Origin: SMYC01 sp965197495
Lineage (GTDB): Bacteria > Acidobacteriota > Vicinamibacteria > Marinacidobacterales > SMYC01
Assembly (NCBI GenBank): GCA_965197495.1
Contig: OZ240210.1
Location: 8,184,001-8,248,000, forward strand
Length of the DNA: 64,000 nucleotides
Direction of reading: 5' to 3'
Part shown: piece by piece, positions 17,291-27,309 of the stretch
Layout: every line of letters starts with the position of its first letter
How positions within the stretch are numbered: position 1 is the stretch's first letter
The notes under the pieces: model-generated
The model's input: only the letters and a program-made list of their open reading frames with translations
Database searches by the model: none
What the model was told of the DNA's origin: nothing
Made by a program: the position numbers and the translations under genes

Positions 17291-17850
17291 AATGTGTCCC
17301 ATATACATGCCGATTGCCGAATAGAGGCCGTAGCTCCAGTGTCGCGCGTAGCGAAAGAGCGCCATATCGGAAAGCCCGATATGCATCGCGAGCTTCGCGA
17401 ACCAGGCAAAAAACGTGATGTGCCAAAACCCGAACTTCTCTTGGCCTTCGCTCGGGACGCCGTTCCAGATCTTCGTGCTGGCGACGCTCAGAAAGCTTCC
17501 GAGATCCGACACCCCGAGCTTCGGAAGCGAAGCGGCCGCACCTGCAAGGAACGCAAGGAAGATCCACGGCGCCAGATAGCCCGCGAACCGGCTGAGCTTT
17601 TCGAAGCCGAGAATGGCAAAGACCGTGATGACCGTGCCGATGGAGAAGGTCGTCAACACCCATGCGAGACTATTGGGGTAGATGTCGGTCAAAGCGGGCG
17701 TCGCGATGTCGAAAGCAAGGCCGAGCGCCGTCGCCGAAACGGCAATCATCGCACCCGCGAGAACGCAGTAAAGGACGGCATTCGCAATGTTGTAAACGAA
17801 GGTGAGCCCGGGGCCGGCGATGGGTCTCAAGTACCAATAGAGCTGATCGA
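17282..17850 (-). pseudogene. NCS1-like permease, middle fragment
   Basis: A membrane-protein fragment with five to six hydrophobic segments (FVYNIANAVLYCVLAGAMI, then LGLAFDIATPALTDIYPNSL and LAPWIFLAFLAGAAASLP) resembling nucleobase:cation symporter-1 permeases. It begins mid-protein at about 17850 and ends at AIGMYMGH, where sulfatase sequence takes over. About 150 bp at 17690-17840 are duplicated, with some 90% identity, at 21826-21980 in another fragment of the same permease type. Family assignment is by general pattern, so the substrate is left open. Confidence 0.65.
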
Positions 17851-17900
17851 TACGGCGTCGGTATCAGCGATTCTCAGTTTCTGGTGAGTGACGTGGATAT

Positions 17901-18233
17901 CTACGGCTGCAAAGACCCCAGCGCGTCGCCTAATGCTTCAGCGTTCGGATAACGCTCGTCAGGATCCTTCGCGAGGCAGCGACGGATGATCCGCGCGAGA
18001 CCCTCCGGGACGGAGGATTCGACGTCTCTCGCGTCGGGCGGTGTCGCCGTCTTGTGAAGCTCGAGCACCTCTTTGGCGTCGTCGGCCTCGAAGGGCCGGG
18101 TTCCGGTGGCCATTTCGAAGATCACTACACCGAGGGAGTAGAGATCGGAGCGAGGGTCGAGAGATAAGAGCTTCGCTTGCTCAGGCGATGCATAGTTCGG
18201 AGTACCCAGGAAAATCCCGGTTCGCGTGATGCC
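17901..18233 (-). pseudogene. Ser/Thr kinase C-lobe, separated from its N-terminal part by an inversion
   Basis: The C-terminal 110 or so residues of a Hanks-type kinase. It starts abruptly at GITRTGIFLGTPNYASPEQA (activation loop and APE motif), then DLYSLGVVIFEMATGTRPFE, and ends naturally at GDALGSLQP. The frame fits exactly onto the truncated plus-strand kinase ending DFGVARLVGEPG at 20368. Inverting 18238-20368 would join them as DFGVARLVGEPGITRTGIFL. As arranged now, it has no start of its own. Confidence 0.85.
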
Positions 18234-18237
18234 CGGA

Positions 18238-18541
18238 CGTGATAGATATCGGAGATGTGGCGCTGGATGATGGCAATGAGCTTCGCGTGGGGTTTGAGTA
18301 TGCCTTCCTCCAGTCCGCGCCCGTTATCGCGCTTCGTGTCGGCGGGTGGTGGGAGCCCGATCACCGACTCCGTTTCGTTGGAGACGACCCATTATGCCGC
18401 GCCCTCGTAAGTGCCGGCGAAGACCAGCTCCACTTTGCCACCGGCATCGGTTTGGCTTTTCGGAATTTCCAGATTGATGTCGGTGTCGATCTGTCCAGTA
18501 TCGCAGATACGGTCTCGCTGTCGGCGATATACAGCTTCTGA
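18238..18541 (+). pseudogene. Outer-membrane beta-barrel protein, C-terminal piece (inverted away)
   Basis: The last 100 or so residues of an OmpP1/FadL-like outer-membrane barrel. Alternating-residue strands (LRVGFEYAFL, VIALRVGGWW, FQIDVGVDLS) end with the classic aromatic terminus SLSAIYSF. It is the missing 3' end of the minus-strand gene at 20369-21433. Inverting 18238-20368 makes that gene read YSSFVESLN, then PDVIDIGDVALDDGNELRVG, without a frame change. Confidence 0.8.
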
Positions 18542-18666
18542 GAAAGCACCGAATCGAGCGCGTCGAAACCGGGAGTTTGCTCGCCCGCTCGCCACTGCAC
18601 TACTATCCGTTCAAAGAGGTGATGTGAACCACTCGCCGTTCCTCCTTACGTCAAAGGGATTACCTT

Positions 18667-18875
18667 CCTTTTTGCGCGCGAGGAATCTTCGAACGTGCTT
18701 CCATATCTTCGTTCTCTCGATCTTGCTCGGTGGGACAAGCACAGCCAATCCGTGGTACGAGCACTATGCGAAGGGAGAGGAAGCGCTCGAGCAGCAAAAC
18801 TGGACGGAGGCGATTGCCCAGTTCAATCAAGCGCTCGAGAGAAAAGGGGACTCTGGAGCGCGGGTACGCACCTAG
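18667..18875 (+). pseudogene. Secreted TPR-type protein, N-terminal fragment
   Basis: About 65 residues: a signal-like hydrophobic stretch (FHIFVLSILLGGTSTA), then NPWYEHYAKGEEALEQQNWT and EAIAQFNQALERKGDSGARV, the first tetratricopeptide-like helix pair of a larger protein. It ends at a stop just after VRT, where ATPase sequence in another frame begins (about 18874). A TTG at about 18678 is the likeliest start; no ATG is in range. The downstream repeats are absent. Confidence 0.6.
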
Positions 18876-20368
18876 GCTTCTCGGCACGCGCCGACTCGGG
18901 AAGACGTCGCTCTTGAAGCAGCTCGAGCACGTTACTGCAGACTCGAAGCGCGGATTTTTCCCCTTATTCTGGGACCTTCAGGGCGCCGACGAGCCAGAAG
19001 AGCTCCACGCGGATTTTCGAGAGATGCTGCTCGACGCCGAGGATCGGTTTTTAGAAGTCGGTGTCGCTCTCGAAGACGTTGAATCCCAAGATCTATTCAC
19101 GTCGCTCGGCGCATTGCGACGTCGGATGCGATCGAAAGGACTGCGCCTGCTACTTCTATGCGATGAGGTCGAGGCGCTCATCCAGCTCAACCACAAGGAT
19201 CCTTCCCTTTTACGAAAGCTTCGTCGGGCTCTTCAATCACACGACGATATCCGCTCTGTTCTCGCGTCGACGATTCGACTCTGGAAACTCGCGGAACAGA
19301 AAGAAGACACATCGCCGTTCCTTCACGGCTTTGCGCCGCCCCTGTACATCCACACCCTGACTGATGAGGACGCCCGCGCGCTCATCCGTCAAACCCAACT
19401 TCAGAACGGGGCACCTCGATTCGAGGACGAGACCGTCGAGCGGATCCGTAGCCGCTGTGACAACCATCCGTACTTGATCCAGCTAGTTTGCAAGCGGTAC
19501 CTGGAGATGGGTGATTTAGAAGAGGCCCTCGGGCAGGTCGCCTCAGATCGCATGGTGAGCTTTTTCTTCTCCGTCGACTTCGAAATGCTCTCCGAGATTG
19601 ACCGCGGCATCATCCATGTGCTAGCAACGCAGTCCGCCGCCACCAGCGACTCCATTCACGAAAGCCTTTCGATCACGTCGGACCTGACCAAGGACAGCTT
19701 GCATCGGCTGGAGAATCTCGGCTTTATCCGCCGAGACGAGGAGCGCCGTTTAGTCCTCGCCAACTACTTCTTCCGTCATTGGTTGAAGCACTTGGAAAGG
19801 AAAGAGCGCTCAGACGTCGATATCGACCAAAGCCGGCGGATGCCGTCTGTCGGTTCCGAAGACGAAACCCGCACCCACGACCGTGTTCTGGGCTCTATCA
19901 AGGATCGCTACGACCTCCTACAGCAGGTGGGCGAGGGGGCCACAGGTATCGTTTACCAAGCCTTCGATCGATTGCTTCATATGAAGATCGCCGTTAAGGT
20001 CCTGCGCCGCGAATACTTCAAAAACGAAACGGCACTCGAGCGTTTCCACCAGGAGATTCTCCTGTCCAGGGACATCGCTCATCCCAACATCCTCCGCATG
20101 TACAGCCTCGGCGAGGACGATGGGAAAACCTACCTCACCATGCGATGGGTCAACGGTGTCACGCTAGCAGAAAAGATCAAGAACGAGGCGCCGCTCCCGC
20201 TTCTGACGATCCTCCGCACCGCGCAAAAGCTCGCCCGCGCTCTCGGCGCGGCCCACTCGAAGAACGTTTTGCACCGCGACATCAAGCCCACGAACATTCT
20301 CATCGACGAGAAGGAAGAGCCCTTTGTGATGGATTTCGGTGTCGCGCGCCTCGTGGGGGAACCGGGTT
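18874..20368 (+). pseudogene. AAA-type ATPase fused to Ser/Thr kinase, truncated at both ends
   Basis: A two-domain signalling protein. The N-terminal STAND/AAA-like ATPase keeps its P-loop (LLGTRRLGKTSLLKQL) and Walker B (LRLLLLCDEVEAL), followed by a winged-helix-like region. The C-terminal half is a Hanks kinase with GEGATGIVYQAFD, the lysine in KIAVKVLRRE, HRDIKPTN and DFGVAR. Sequence before the P-loop is lost where a TPR fragment abuts at about 18874. The kinase C-lobe is lost at 20368; its matching remainder is at 17901-18233 on the other strand. The native start is not visible. Confidence 0.82.
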
Positions 20369-21433
20369 GAGGCTTTCGACGAAGCTCGAATATTGAACGT
20401 AATCCCATTCGAAACTGGCGGTCACCACCCCGTTATGGGACTTGAAGGCGACCCCCAGACCGTAAACATCGGGAAACTCGAGGGGACTCGTGTCGGAAAC
20501 AAGAGGAGTGCCTACAGGGACAAAGGACTCGAGGATTGGTCCGGAAGAAACTTGTTGATTCAGCTCAAACTTCAGGCCTTCGCGGTAGGATCCTCCGACG
20601 CTCCATTGTCCGGTAACGTTCCACAGGAACCCCCCCGTAAAACCCCAGTCGGAGTTGTCAATGGTGGTCGTCTCGGCCGAGGCGACCCGTGCTTCTTCGG
20701 CATAGGCGTTCCGGCCGAATGGGCCATCGGGTAGAGTCGGGTCGATAGCGGCGAAGACTGCGGCTGTGCTGGTGAAAGTCCCATCGAAATAAGAAACCCC
20801 CCACCGAGACTGAACGTCTCCGTCAAACTATAGGCACCAGCCACTCCATAGGTCGATATTTCGATGTCAGTGAACGTGCGGAAAGCACCGATTCGAAGCG
20901 TCTCCCCAACCTGCTGCGCAGACACCCGGAAGATGAGGTCGTTCAAGGGGATCGGATCGCTGAAGAGCCCCTGGGTTTCGGTAGGGGCCTCGAAATTGGC
21001 TGATTGGTGTCGGTAGACGGTCAGCGACCATTTCTCGTGCGGATAGACGAACGAGATAAACGACAGGCCAGCTAGCGTCTCGGAGGAGACTCCGGTCCGA
21101 AGCCCGCTTGAATTGTCAAGAAGATTGCCAGTGGGCTGCCCCGAGATTCTTCCTCCTTCCGGGAAAGGCGTCGAGTAGTTCCAAAGCCGCCCCTCCAGCG
21201 ACACTTCCGGCCTCGAGAGCTGCACGAGACCCGCGGGATTGGCGACCGCGGCGGTAGCGTCGTCGGCCAGAGCCACGAAAGCGCCACCGAACCCGAGGGC
21301 TGCGCGCCCCCGGGTTGGAAAAGCTAAACTGGAGCGACGCGGGTGCCCCGGTGGCCTGAGCCCGGACGATGGTGGCGGTGAACAGTACGCCCACAAAAGT
21401 GAGATACGAATACGTCGGTAAGCGCTTCATCAT
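20369..21433 (-). pseudogene. OmpP1/FadL-like outer-membrane protein, two frameshifts, 3' end inverted away
   Basis: An outer-membrane barrel, probably for hydrophobic solutes. A signal peptide (YLTFVGVLFTATIVRAQ) leads to FSNPGARS, then, after a +1 shift near 21310, LGFGGAFVALADDATAAVANPAG, the family's N-terminal hatch motif. A second 1-nt shift near 20780 moves the frame to TFTSTAAVFAAIDPTLPDG and on to EWDYVQYSSFVESLN, where an inversion breakpoint cuts it. The C-terminal strands are at 18238-18541. Non-functional as sequenced; the frameshifts would remain even if the inversion were undone. Confidence 0.82.
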
Positions 21434-21615
21434 CGTCTTCGATACCCTACCCTCGGTTCGTGCCCGTCATCGGCGTTCACACCGAACGGGATTGTAGGCG
21501 CGGCGAGTTCCTGGTTCAAGTTGGTCCCAATACGCAAGTCGTCAACGGATTCTCAAGGTATGCACCATAGCGCCATAGTACATTGTTTTTCCGCCTAGCG
21601 GCCTAGATTCCCCCC

Positions 21616-21742
21616 GATCTCGGCGTGACGCATTTCATGCTCTGGTTCATGGACTTCCCGGCGCTCGACGGCGTCGACCTCTTCGCGCAAGACGTCATGC
21701 CGTATTTCCGGAGAGCGTTCGCAAACGCAACGCGAGATAGGC
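21616..21742 (+). repeat. Duplicated 3' end of the LLM oxidoreductase locus
   Basis: This 127-bp segment repeats 14031-14157 with a handful of substitutions. It covers the last codons of the LLM gene (DLGVTHFMLWFMDFPALDGV) and the bases just after, which in this copy continue into the 3' end of a permease on the other strand. So the ancestral locus had the LLM gene facing the permease, and two damaged copies now survive. Confidence 0.9.
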
Positions 21743-21744
21743 GG

Positions 21745-22237
21745 CGATCGCGATCCCATAGCCCGGCAGCCAACGATAGTAGAGGTGAAGAGGCATGAAA
21801 TAGCAGACCGTCAGCGTGCTTTGGGGTACATGTCGGTCAAAGCGGGCGTCGCGATGTCGAAAGCAAGGCCGAGCGCCGTCGCCGAAATGGCAATCATCGC
21901 ACCCGCGAGAACGCAATAAAGGACCGCATTGGCAATGTTGTAGACGAAGGTAAGCAGCGGGGCCGGCAATGCGTCTCAAGTACCAATAGAGCGTGAGCCG
22001 CGTGTCGGTGGCGATGGGGGCGCACACGAACGTCCAGGACAAAACAGCCAGCAAGTTTCCGAGCAGAAGACCAAAGACGAGGTCTCTGAGCTCGACCCCA
22101 TGAAGAACGAAAAAAGCGCCGATCACGAACTCCGTTGCCGCCACGTGCTCGCCGGCGAAGAGGCCCGCGAAGTAGCGGCCGGGCTTCAGATCGTCGCGCG
22201 AGACCGGCTCGCGGTCATACTCGTAGAGCCCATCCAT
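21745..22237 (-). pseudogene. NCS1-like permease, both ends present, middle deleted
   Basis: It starts ATG at 22237 with MDGLYEYDREPVSRDDLKPG and membrane segments (EFVIGAFFVLHGVELRDLVF, then LGNLLAVLSWTFVCAP). Near 21965 one extra base relative to the copy at 17815 shifts the frame. After TDMYP at about 21826 the sequence jumps to a plausible C-terminus (VCYFMPLHLYYRWLPGYGIA). So it is an internally deleted permease. It is 22 bp downstream of the S1/P1 nuclease gene on the same strand and may once have been cotranscribed with it. Confidence 0.65.
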
Positions 22238-22259
22238 GTGCGCGACAAAGCGCGCGAGC

Positions 22260-23117
22260 TTACTGGAGGAGGTCATCGAGAAGACGCGCGAGGCGATAGC
22301 CCGCGAGCGCAACCTGCTTCGAAGCGATTTCCGAGGCCTCGGCCTCATAACCGGCCGGCGGCACGGCGTCCCGGCTCAGATATTCGGGATAGGCGCGCGT
22401 CATCGCGATCTCGGCGGAGGCCTTCGACCACGCCTCGAAGCCAGCGACCGCGATCGCGTCGCGAAGCGATTCAGGCGGGTGAGATTCCATAAGCTCTCGT
22501 GCCACACGGGACACCCACGCGGTGGAGCTCTCGCTGTGTCGCTTGCGATGGATGCGTTTCAGGATCGTGTCCCAATAGGCGTGAAGGTTGGAGGTCTCGA
22601 AGTCATCGAGCCCAAAGTCGTTGCCACCACGATCGCCCTCTGGCTCCCGATCCGTCACGCGGCTGCTCGAGTGCAGAGGTTGATGGACGTCGCCAACAAG
22701 ATGAAGAAGCCAAGAGACCTCCACCCCGCCATCGAGACCGCGCCCGAGCACGTTCAGGCGCTCGAGGAGCTCGCCCAATGTCCCCGTCTCCGGAAGCGGT
22801 TCGCCGTCACGCCAAAAGTGATTAACGTAGTGCCAGGTCGGCCGATCGTAAGCTTCTTTACGCGCAGGCCACGCTTCGTCACGGACGACATCGGGCCAGT
22901 AAGCGGCGTGCAGGAACAGATCCCGCGGCGAGAGCGCGAGTAGCGCGAGCCCCGCATCCGAAGGCGCGCTCTTCAAAAGCTCGACCGCCGCCGCCCGCGT
23001 CGTGTCTTCCATGTGCTCCCAAGCCATCGCACCCACGAGCAGATGCCCAAACCGATCCCAAGCCGACAATGAGGAGGCGCAGAAGATACCAAGAAGGAGG
23101 AAGCCAATGACCCGCAT
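22260..23117 (-). CDS. S1/P1-type zinc nuclease, secreted
   Basis: A 285-residue nuclease of the S1/P1 family, which cleaves single-stranded DNA and RNA using three Zn ions. A signal peptide (MRVIGFLLLGIFCASSLSA) precedes Trp-19, the mature N-terminal Trp whose main-chain atoms bind zinc in the family, then RFGHLLVGAMAW. Other ligands are in RPTWHYVNHFW, in LLHLVGDVHQPLH and in RGGNDFG with NLHAYWD. All expected motifs are present and length is normal, so it should be active in the periplasm or outside the cell. It is one of the few undamaged genes between 13.4 and 27 kb. Confidence 0.93.
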   Translation of the reverse strand: MRVIGFLLLGIFCASSLSAWDRFGHLLVGAMAWEHMEDTTRAAAVELLKSAPSDAGLALLALSPRDLFLHAAYWPDVVRDEAWPARKEAYDRPTWHYVNHFWRDGEPLPETGTLGELLERLNVLGRGLDGGVEVSWLLHLVGDVHQPLHSSSRVTDREPEGDRGGNDFGLDDFETSNLHAYWDTILKRIHRKRHSESSTAWVSRVARELMESHPPESLRDAIAVAGFEAWSKASAEIAMTRAYPEYLSRDAVPPAGYEAEASEIASKQVALAGYRLARLLDDLLQ

Positions 23118-23218
23118 GGCCCCGAATCATATACCAGTCGTCAGCATTCAGTATCTGAGGCCGTTGACGAAGCCTCATAGCACGCGAAAGAAATGAAGCG
23201 AGCTGCGGATTAATATTC

Positions 23219-23248
23219 CTGAATGCTGAATGCTGAATGCTGAATGCT
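23219..23248. repeat. Short tandem repeat (about 4 x TGAATGC)
   Basis: Four successive copies of the heptamer TGAATGC lie at the 3' end of the permease fragment, just beyond its stop codon. Copy number may vary by slippage. No coding function. Confidence 0.7.
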
Positions 23249-23750
23249 ACTCGGCGCGAAGCGCAACAATAGGATCCACTTGCGTCGCGCGCCGTGCAGG
23301 CACATAGCTCGCCAGAAGCGCCGTTCCCGCAAGCACGAGCGCAGCAAACGCAAAAACCATCGGGTCAAGCGGCTCGATCCCGTATAGCAGACTGGCGGTC
23401 AGCCGTTCTAGACCAACGCTCAGCACGAGCCCGATACTTACGCCAAAGAGCGCGAGCCGCATTCCCTGCCAGACGCTCACCAGGATGTCCCGTCCCCGGG
23501 CGCCAAGCGCGCGACGGAGGCCGATCTCGAAGCTCTGCTGCGCGACCGCGAATGCAAGCATGCCGTAGAGCCCCACGGCCGCGAGCCCGAGTGCGAGAAA
23601 CGCAAACGAACCCAGAAGCGACGCACCGACGCGCGCGGGTGCCAGCGCAATCCGCAGATGCTCGTCCATCGGCTTCACGTCGTAAACCGGAAGACCGGCA
23701 TCCATGGCGCGCACTTCTTCGCGGATAGGCTCGAGGAGCGCTCCGGGCTC
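23247..23750 (-). pseudogene. MacB/FtsX-type ABC permease, C-terminal fragment (ADOP-like)
   Basis: The last 165 or so residues of a MacB_PCD/FtsX permease. The frame starts HGEPGALLEPIREEVRAMDA, continues with DAGLPVYDVKPMDEHL and three hydrophobic segments (LLGSFAFLALGLAAVGLYGM, FGVSIGLVLSVGLE, VFAFAALVLAGTALLASYVP), and ends RRATQVDPIVALRAE. That ending and the EIGLRRALGA signature are typical of the duplicated orphan permeases abundant in Acidobacteriota. Some 600 N-terminal residues are missing; at about 23750 the sequence switches to a subtilase on the opposite strand. Confidence 0.82.
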
Positions 23751-25898
23751 ACCGTGCGTGCGGGCAACGGCTCGGACAAACCATTCGTGCTGGCTTCTCC
23801 TTCGGCTGCGCCGACGGCGCTGTCGGTCGCGCAGACGGCGGTCCCGAGCTCGTTCCTACCGCTCATGGAGATCACCGCGCCGGGCACGATCGCCGGGCTC
23901 TACGAAACCGTGTTCCAGCCTTGGTCGGCACCGCTCGCGGGCGTCCTTGCCAGGCCGGTTCAATACGGCGATGGAGCGGGCGGAGGCCTCGACGGTTGCT
24001 CGACCGGCCCTGACCCGAGCGTCGGGCCGTCCCCATTCCCACTAGGCTCGCTCACCGGGAAAATCGTGCTCGTCGATCGTGGCGGCTGCTTTTTTAGCAC
24101 CAAGATCCAAAACGTCGAAGCCGGTGGCGGCCTAGTTGGCATCATCGGATTAGTCGCGCCGGGCGATCCATTCGCCGGAAGTTTCGGCGCGGGTCCACTT
24201 CCTGGGATTCCGGGATTCATGATTAGCCAAAACGACTCACTAACGATCAAGAGTGAACTCGGTACGGGCGTGGCCGCGAGATTCGATCCCGCGGTCGCGG
24301 TTCCGCTGGTCATGACGATGGGGGGTAGCTCCTCTCGGGGCCCTCAATATCAGGACTTCCGCATCAAGCCCGAGATCGGAGCCCCGGGAGCGTCGGTGTC
24401 CGCCGAAGTCGGCACGGGTGCCGGCGTGACGCCGTTCGGCGGCACTTCGGGCGCCACGCCAATGGTTGCCGGCTCCGCTGCTTTGTTGATACAAGCCTAT
24501 CCCGCTCTCCGCCCCGCTGAAGTCAAAGCGCGTCTCATGAACACCGCCGAGACGAATATCGCCAATGAGGGCGGCGGTCCGCCCGCAGCGATCAGCCGCA
24601 TCGGTAGCGGCGAGGTTCGCGTGGATCGCGCCTGGGCGGCGCCTGCGGCCGCATGGGACGACAATGATCCGAGCCATCCCGCCGCACTCAGCTTTGGGTT
24701 CCACGAAGTGTCGAAAAAGAAGGCCAGAGGCATAGGCAAGTTCAAGCGTCCCGTGATCAAGAAGAAAGTTCGGGTGCGGAACTACTCCAGCTCGGACATC
24801 GAGTACGATGTCTTCGCGAGCTTCCGCTTCGCGGACGACGAGGCGAGCGGTGCCGTCAAGATCAAAGTGCCAAAGAAGGTCAAAGTAAAAGACGGCAACG
24901 ACAAGACGTTCAACGTGAAAATCGAGATCGACGGCGAGCTTCTCAGCGGGAACTTTCTGCACTCTGGCTCGGGCGGTGCGAATCCTTCGCTTCTAACCGC
25001 CATGGAATTCGACGGCTATATCACGCTCGACGATGGCGTCTTTCCGATCCATCTTCCATGGCACATCATTCCGAGGAAAGCCGCGAAGGCGAAAGCCAGG
25101 CCGAAACACCTCAAGTTCGACGCCGGCGGAGTCGCCGAGTTCAAGCTCAAGAACAAAGGTGTCGGCACCGCCCAGAACGACGTCTACTCGCTCCTCGGCA
25201 CGAGCCCGGATATTCCAGAGGGCTTGCCGGGAGAACAAAACCCGACGCCGGACCTTCGCGCGGTAGGCGTACAGACATTCCCCACCGGTGGCTGCAGTGC
25301 CGGCTATGTTCTCGCTCTCGCGAGCAACAACTGGGAACGGCAGACGCATGCTGTTGCCCCGGCCTCGATCCAGTGGTGGCTGGACATCGACCAGAACGGC
25401 GTCGAGGACTACGTCGTCCTGTCCAGAGATTTCACCTTCGACAACATCACCGACGGCCGAAACCTCGCCTGGTCGCTTGAGCTCGCCACCGGCAACGCGA
25501 ATGCGTTCTTCTTTACCGAGCACAACACGAATACGGGCAACCAGGTTCTGTACGTCTGCGGGGAGCAAATCGGCTCACCGGCCTTTTTTCAGAACATGGA
25601 TGCCCGGGTCGTCGCGCAGGATTTCTACTTCGGCGGCAATGGAGATGAGATCGACGGATTGACGTTCTCGCCTCTGGGCGAGCGCTACCTGACGTTCGAT
25701 CCGGTCGCTCTCGTGCTCCTGCCGAACATCGATCTTCAGCACAAGGAGAAAACCCAGGTGCATGTGATCGATTTCGGCCCCCTCGGTACGAACCCGAGCG
25801 AGATCGGCTTGATGCTCGTCACCAACGGTGATTGTGGCGCTGGAAATCGCGGCGCCGCGACCGAGAAGACGGAGACCTTGGTCCTCGAAGTGAAGTAG
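23745..25898 (+). pseudogene. Subtilisin-like (S8) protease, N-terminally truncated
   Basis: The C-terminal 715 or so residues of a large secreted subtilase. From the left: AGNGSDKPFVLASPSAAPTA (the strand after the catalytic His), a PA-type insertion (GKIVLVDRGGCFFSTKIQN) and the catalytic Ser in FGGTSGATPMVAGSAALL, after SSRGPQYQDF. A lysine-rich region (KKVKVKDGNDK) and beta-sandwich domains follow to the stop. The catalytic Asp and His lie in the part replaced by ADOP permease sequence on the other strand, so the enzyme cannot work. A clear terminator follows. Confidence 0.87.
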
Positions 25899-25917
25899 CT
25901 ACTGCACTCCACATACG

Positions 25918-25949
25918 GAGCGGGGGCCTTCGGGCCCTCGCTCTTTCTC
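25918..25949 (+). terminator. Rho-independent terminator after the subtilase
   Basis: An 11-bp hairpin, GAGCGGGGGCC / GGGCCCTCGCTC with one G-T pair and a TTCG loop, then a T-rich TTTCT tail. It lies 20 bp after the protease stop. The gene converging from the right ends inside it at 25955. Confidence 0.85.
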
Positions 25950-25954
25950 CACGG

Positions 25955-26637
25955 TTACTGGTTTTTCTCTGCGGTCGTTCTACATAGCGTGAACGCACCG
26001 CGACCGGACGCGCGGTAGTCGTAAACACGCCCGTCGACTTCAGTTCGACGTGATATCCGTCGACAAGGGCCTGGGTGTACACCATTCCCGGCTGAGCGCA
26101 GCCCAGCGAGCCGTCGTTCCACGTCACCGCCTCCGCTCGCACGGTCTCGATCGCTTGGATATCGGCCCCTTCCCGTTCCGCCAGGTCATCGACGATATCA
26201 ACGAGGAGACCGTCAGGAACCTCGCCGGTGATCGACGGCTCGTCGCCTGTGGGAACTCTCTCGAGGCGCTTTTCTCGAAAGCTGGAATCCTCGTTCTGAC
26301 GACACAGGGTCGCGATCCCAGAAGTGGCACGCAGGTCATAAACGGCACGCTCAGACACCAACACCACTCTGAAACCGGAGAGCGACTCGATGTCAGTTTC
26401 GGTGGAAAACTCAGGACAGCCGACGCCGAGCTCCGCTCCTTCCACACGCTCAGCGCGAAGGAGACGCATGGGAAGATCTCCTACTTCCTGCCTCAGCGTG
26501 TTCCGCGCGAGATCGATAGCCTCTTCCCGATTCGCCTGCGGTGCGAGCGTCGTAACTAAAACCATGAGGACCAGCATCACTTTTGACCGTTTCCTATGAT
26601 ACTGAAAACGGTGCGAGAAATTCCTGTGCCTCATCAA
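25955..26637 (-). pseudogene. Conserved secreted protein of unknown function, frameshifted near 3' end
   Basis: A secreted protein with a hydrophobic N-terminus (VMLVLMVLVTTLAP) and the conserved block TWNDGSLGCAQPGMVYTQAL, a pattern I recognise from uncharacterised secreted proteins but cannot name. The true ending EVDGRVYDYRASGRGAF, then TLCRTTAEKNQ and TAA at 25957, is in a different frame from the upstream part; the shift is near 26040. The unshifted frame would run on antisense into the protease. Starts at 26637 or about 26577 are both possible. No function is proposed. Confidence 0.65.
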
Positions 26638-26746
26638 AAACCGTCTGCGTTTGACGGCCCAGTTACAGACCCCTAACAGAGGAGCTCTGAGACTAGAAGA
26701 GTGGAGATCGAGATTGGTGCTGGCACGGCGGGCCGGCGGCGCGCGG

Positions 26747-27185
26747 TCAAGCGATGATCTGCGGGATCAACGTCCCGGCGACATCGGTGAGACGCATGTC
26801 GCGGCCGTTGAACTGGTAGGTGAGCTTCGTGTGGTCCATCCCCAGCAGGTGCAGTATGGTCGCGTGCAAGTCATGCGCCGAGATCGGCTGCTCCTCGGCC
26901 TTGTAGCCGAACGCGTCGCTCGAGCCGATAACTTGACCGCGCTTTATCCCCGCGCCCGCCATCAAGGCTGTCATCGTACCGGGGTTGTGATCGCGGCCGA
27001 CACCTCGCTGAGAGATCGGCATCCGCCCGAACTCTCCGTGCCAAACGATGAGCGTCGAGTCGAGCCGCGCGCGCGGAGATCCGTCAAAAGGCCGGCGATG
27101 GGAAGGTCCGACTCCGCCGCGTGCTGACAATGATTCTCCACGAGATTGCTGTGGGCATCCCACGTGTCGGTGTTCTGATTGTCAC
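26747..27185 (-). pseudogene. DUF1501 protein, C-terminal fragment
   Basis: The C-terminal third of a DUF1501 (sulfatase-like fold) protein. Motifs are QNTDTWDAHSNLVENHCQHA, then LDSTLIVWHGEFGRMPISQ, then GRDHNPGTMTALMAGAGIKR with SAHDLHATILHLLGMDH, ending LIPQIIA. A 1-nt shift near 27065 separates the first motif from the rest, and everything before QNTDTWDAH is gone. DUF1501 genes usually pair with a DUF1553/PSD1 cytochrome gene; no partner is here. Confidence 0.85.
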
Positions 27186-27309
27186 CTCACCGTAGGACAA
27201 AGCCTGGTACGCGATTCTAACTCTTGCGGTCAGATTTCACACCTGTTAAGCGCTCGCAGGGCGCGGCGAAAGTCATTATGATTGGCCTCATTTGATGAAA
27301 GGTCGCGCC

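Noticed and set aside
23219..23248. CRISPR-like repeats near the S1/P1 nuclease
   Set aside because: Only four contiguous 7-bp units with no spacers; a simple tandem repeat. No CRISPR array was seen anywhere in the window.
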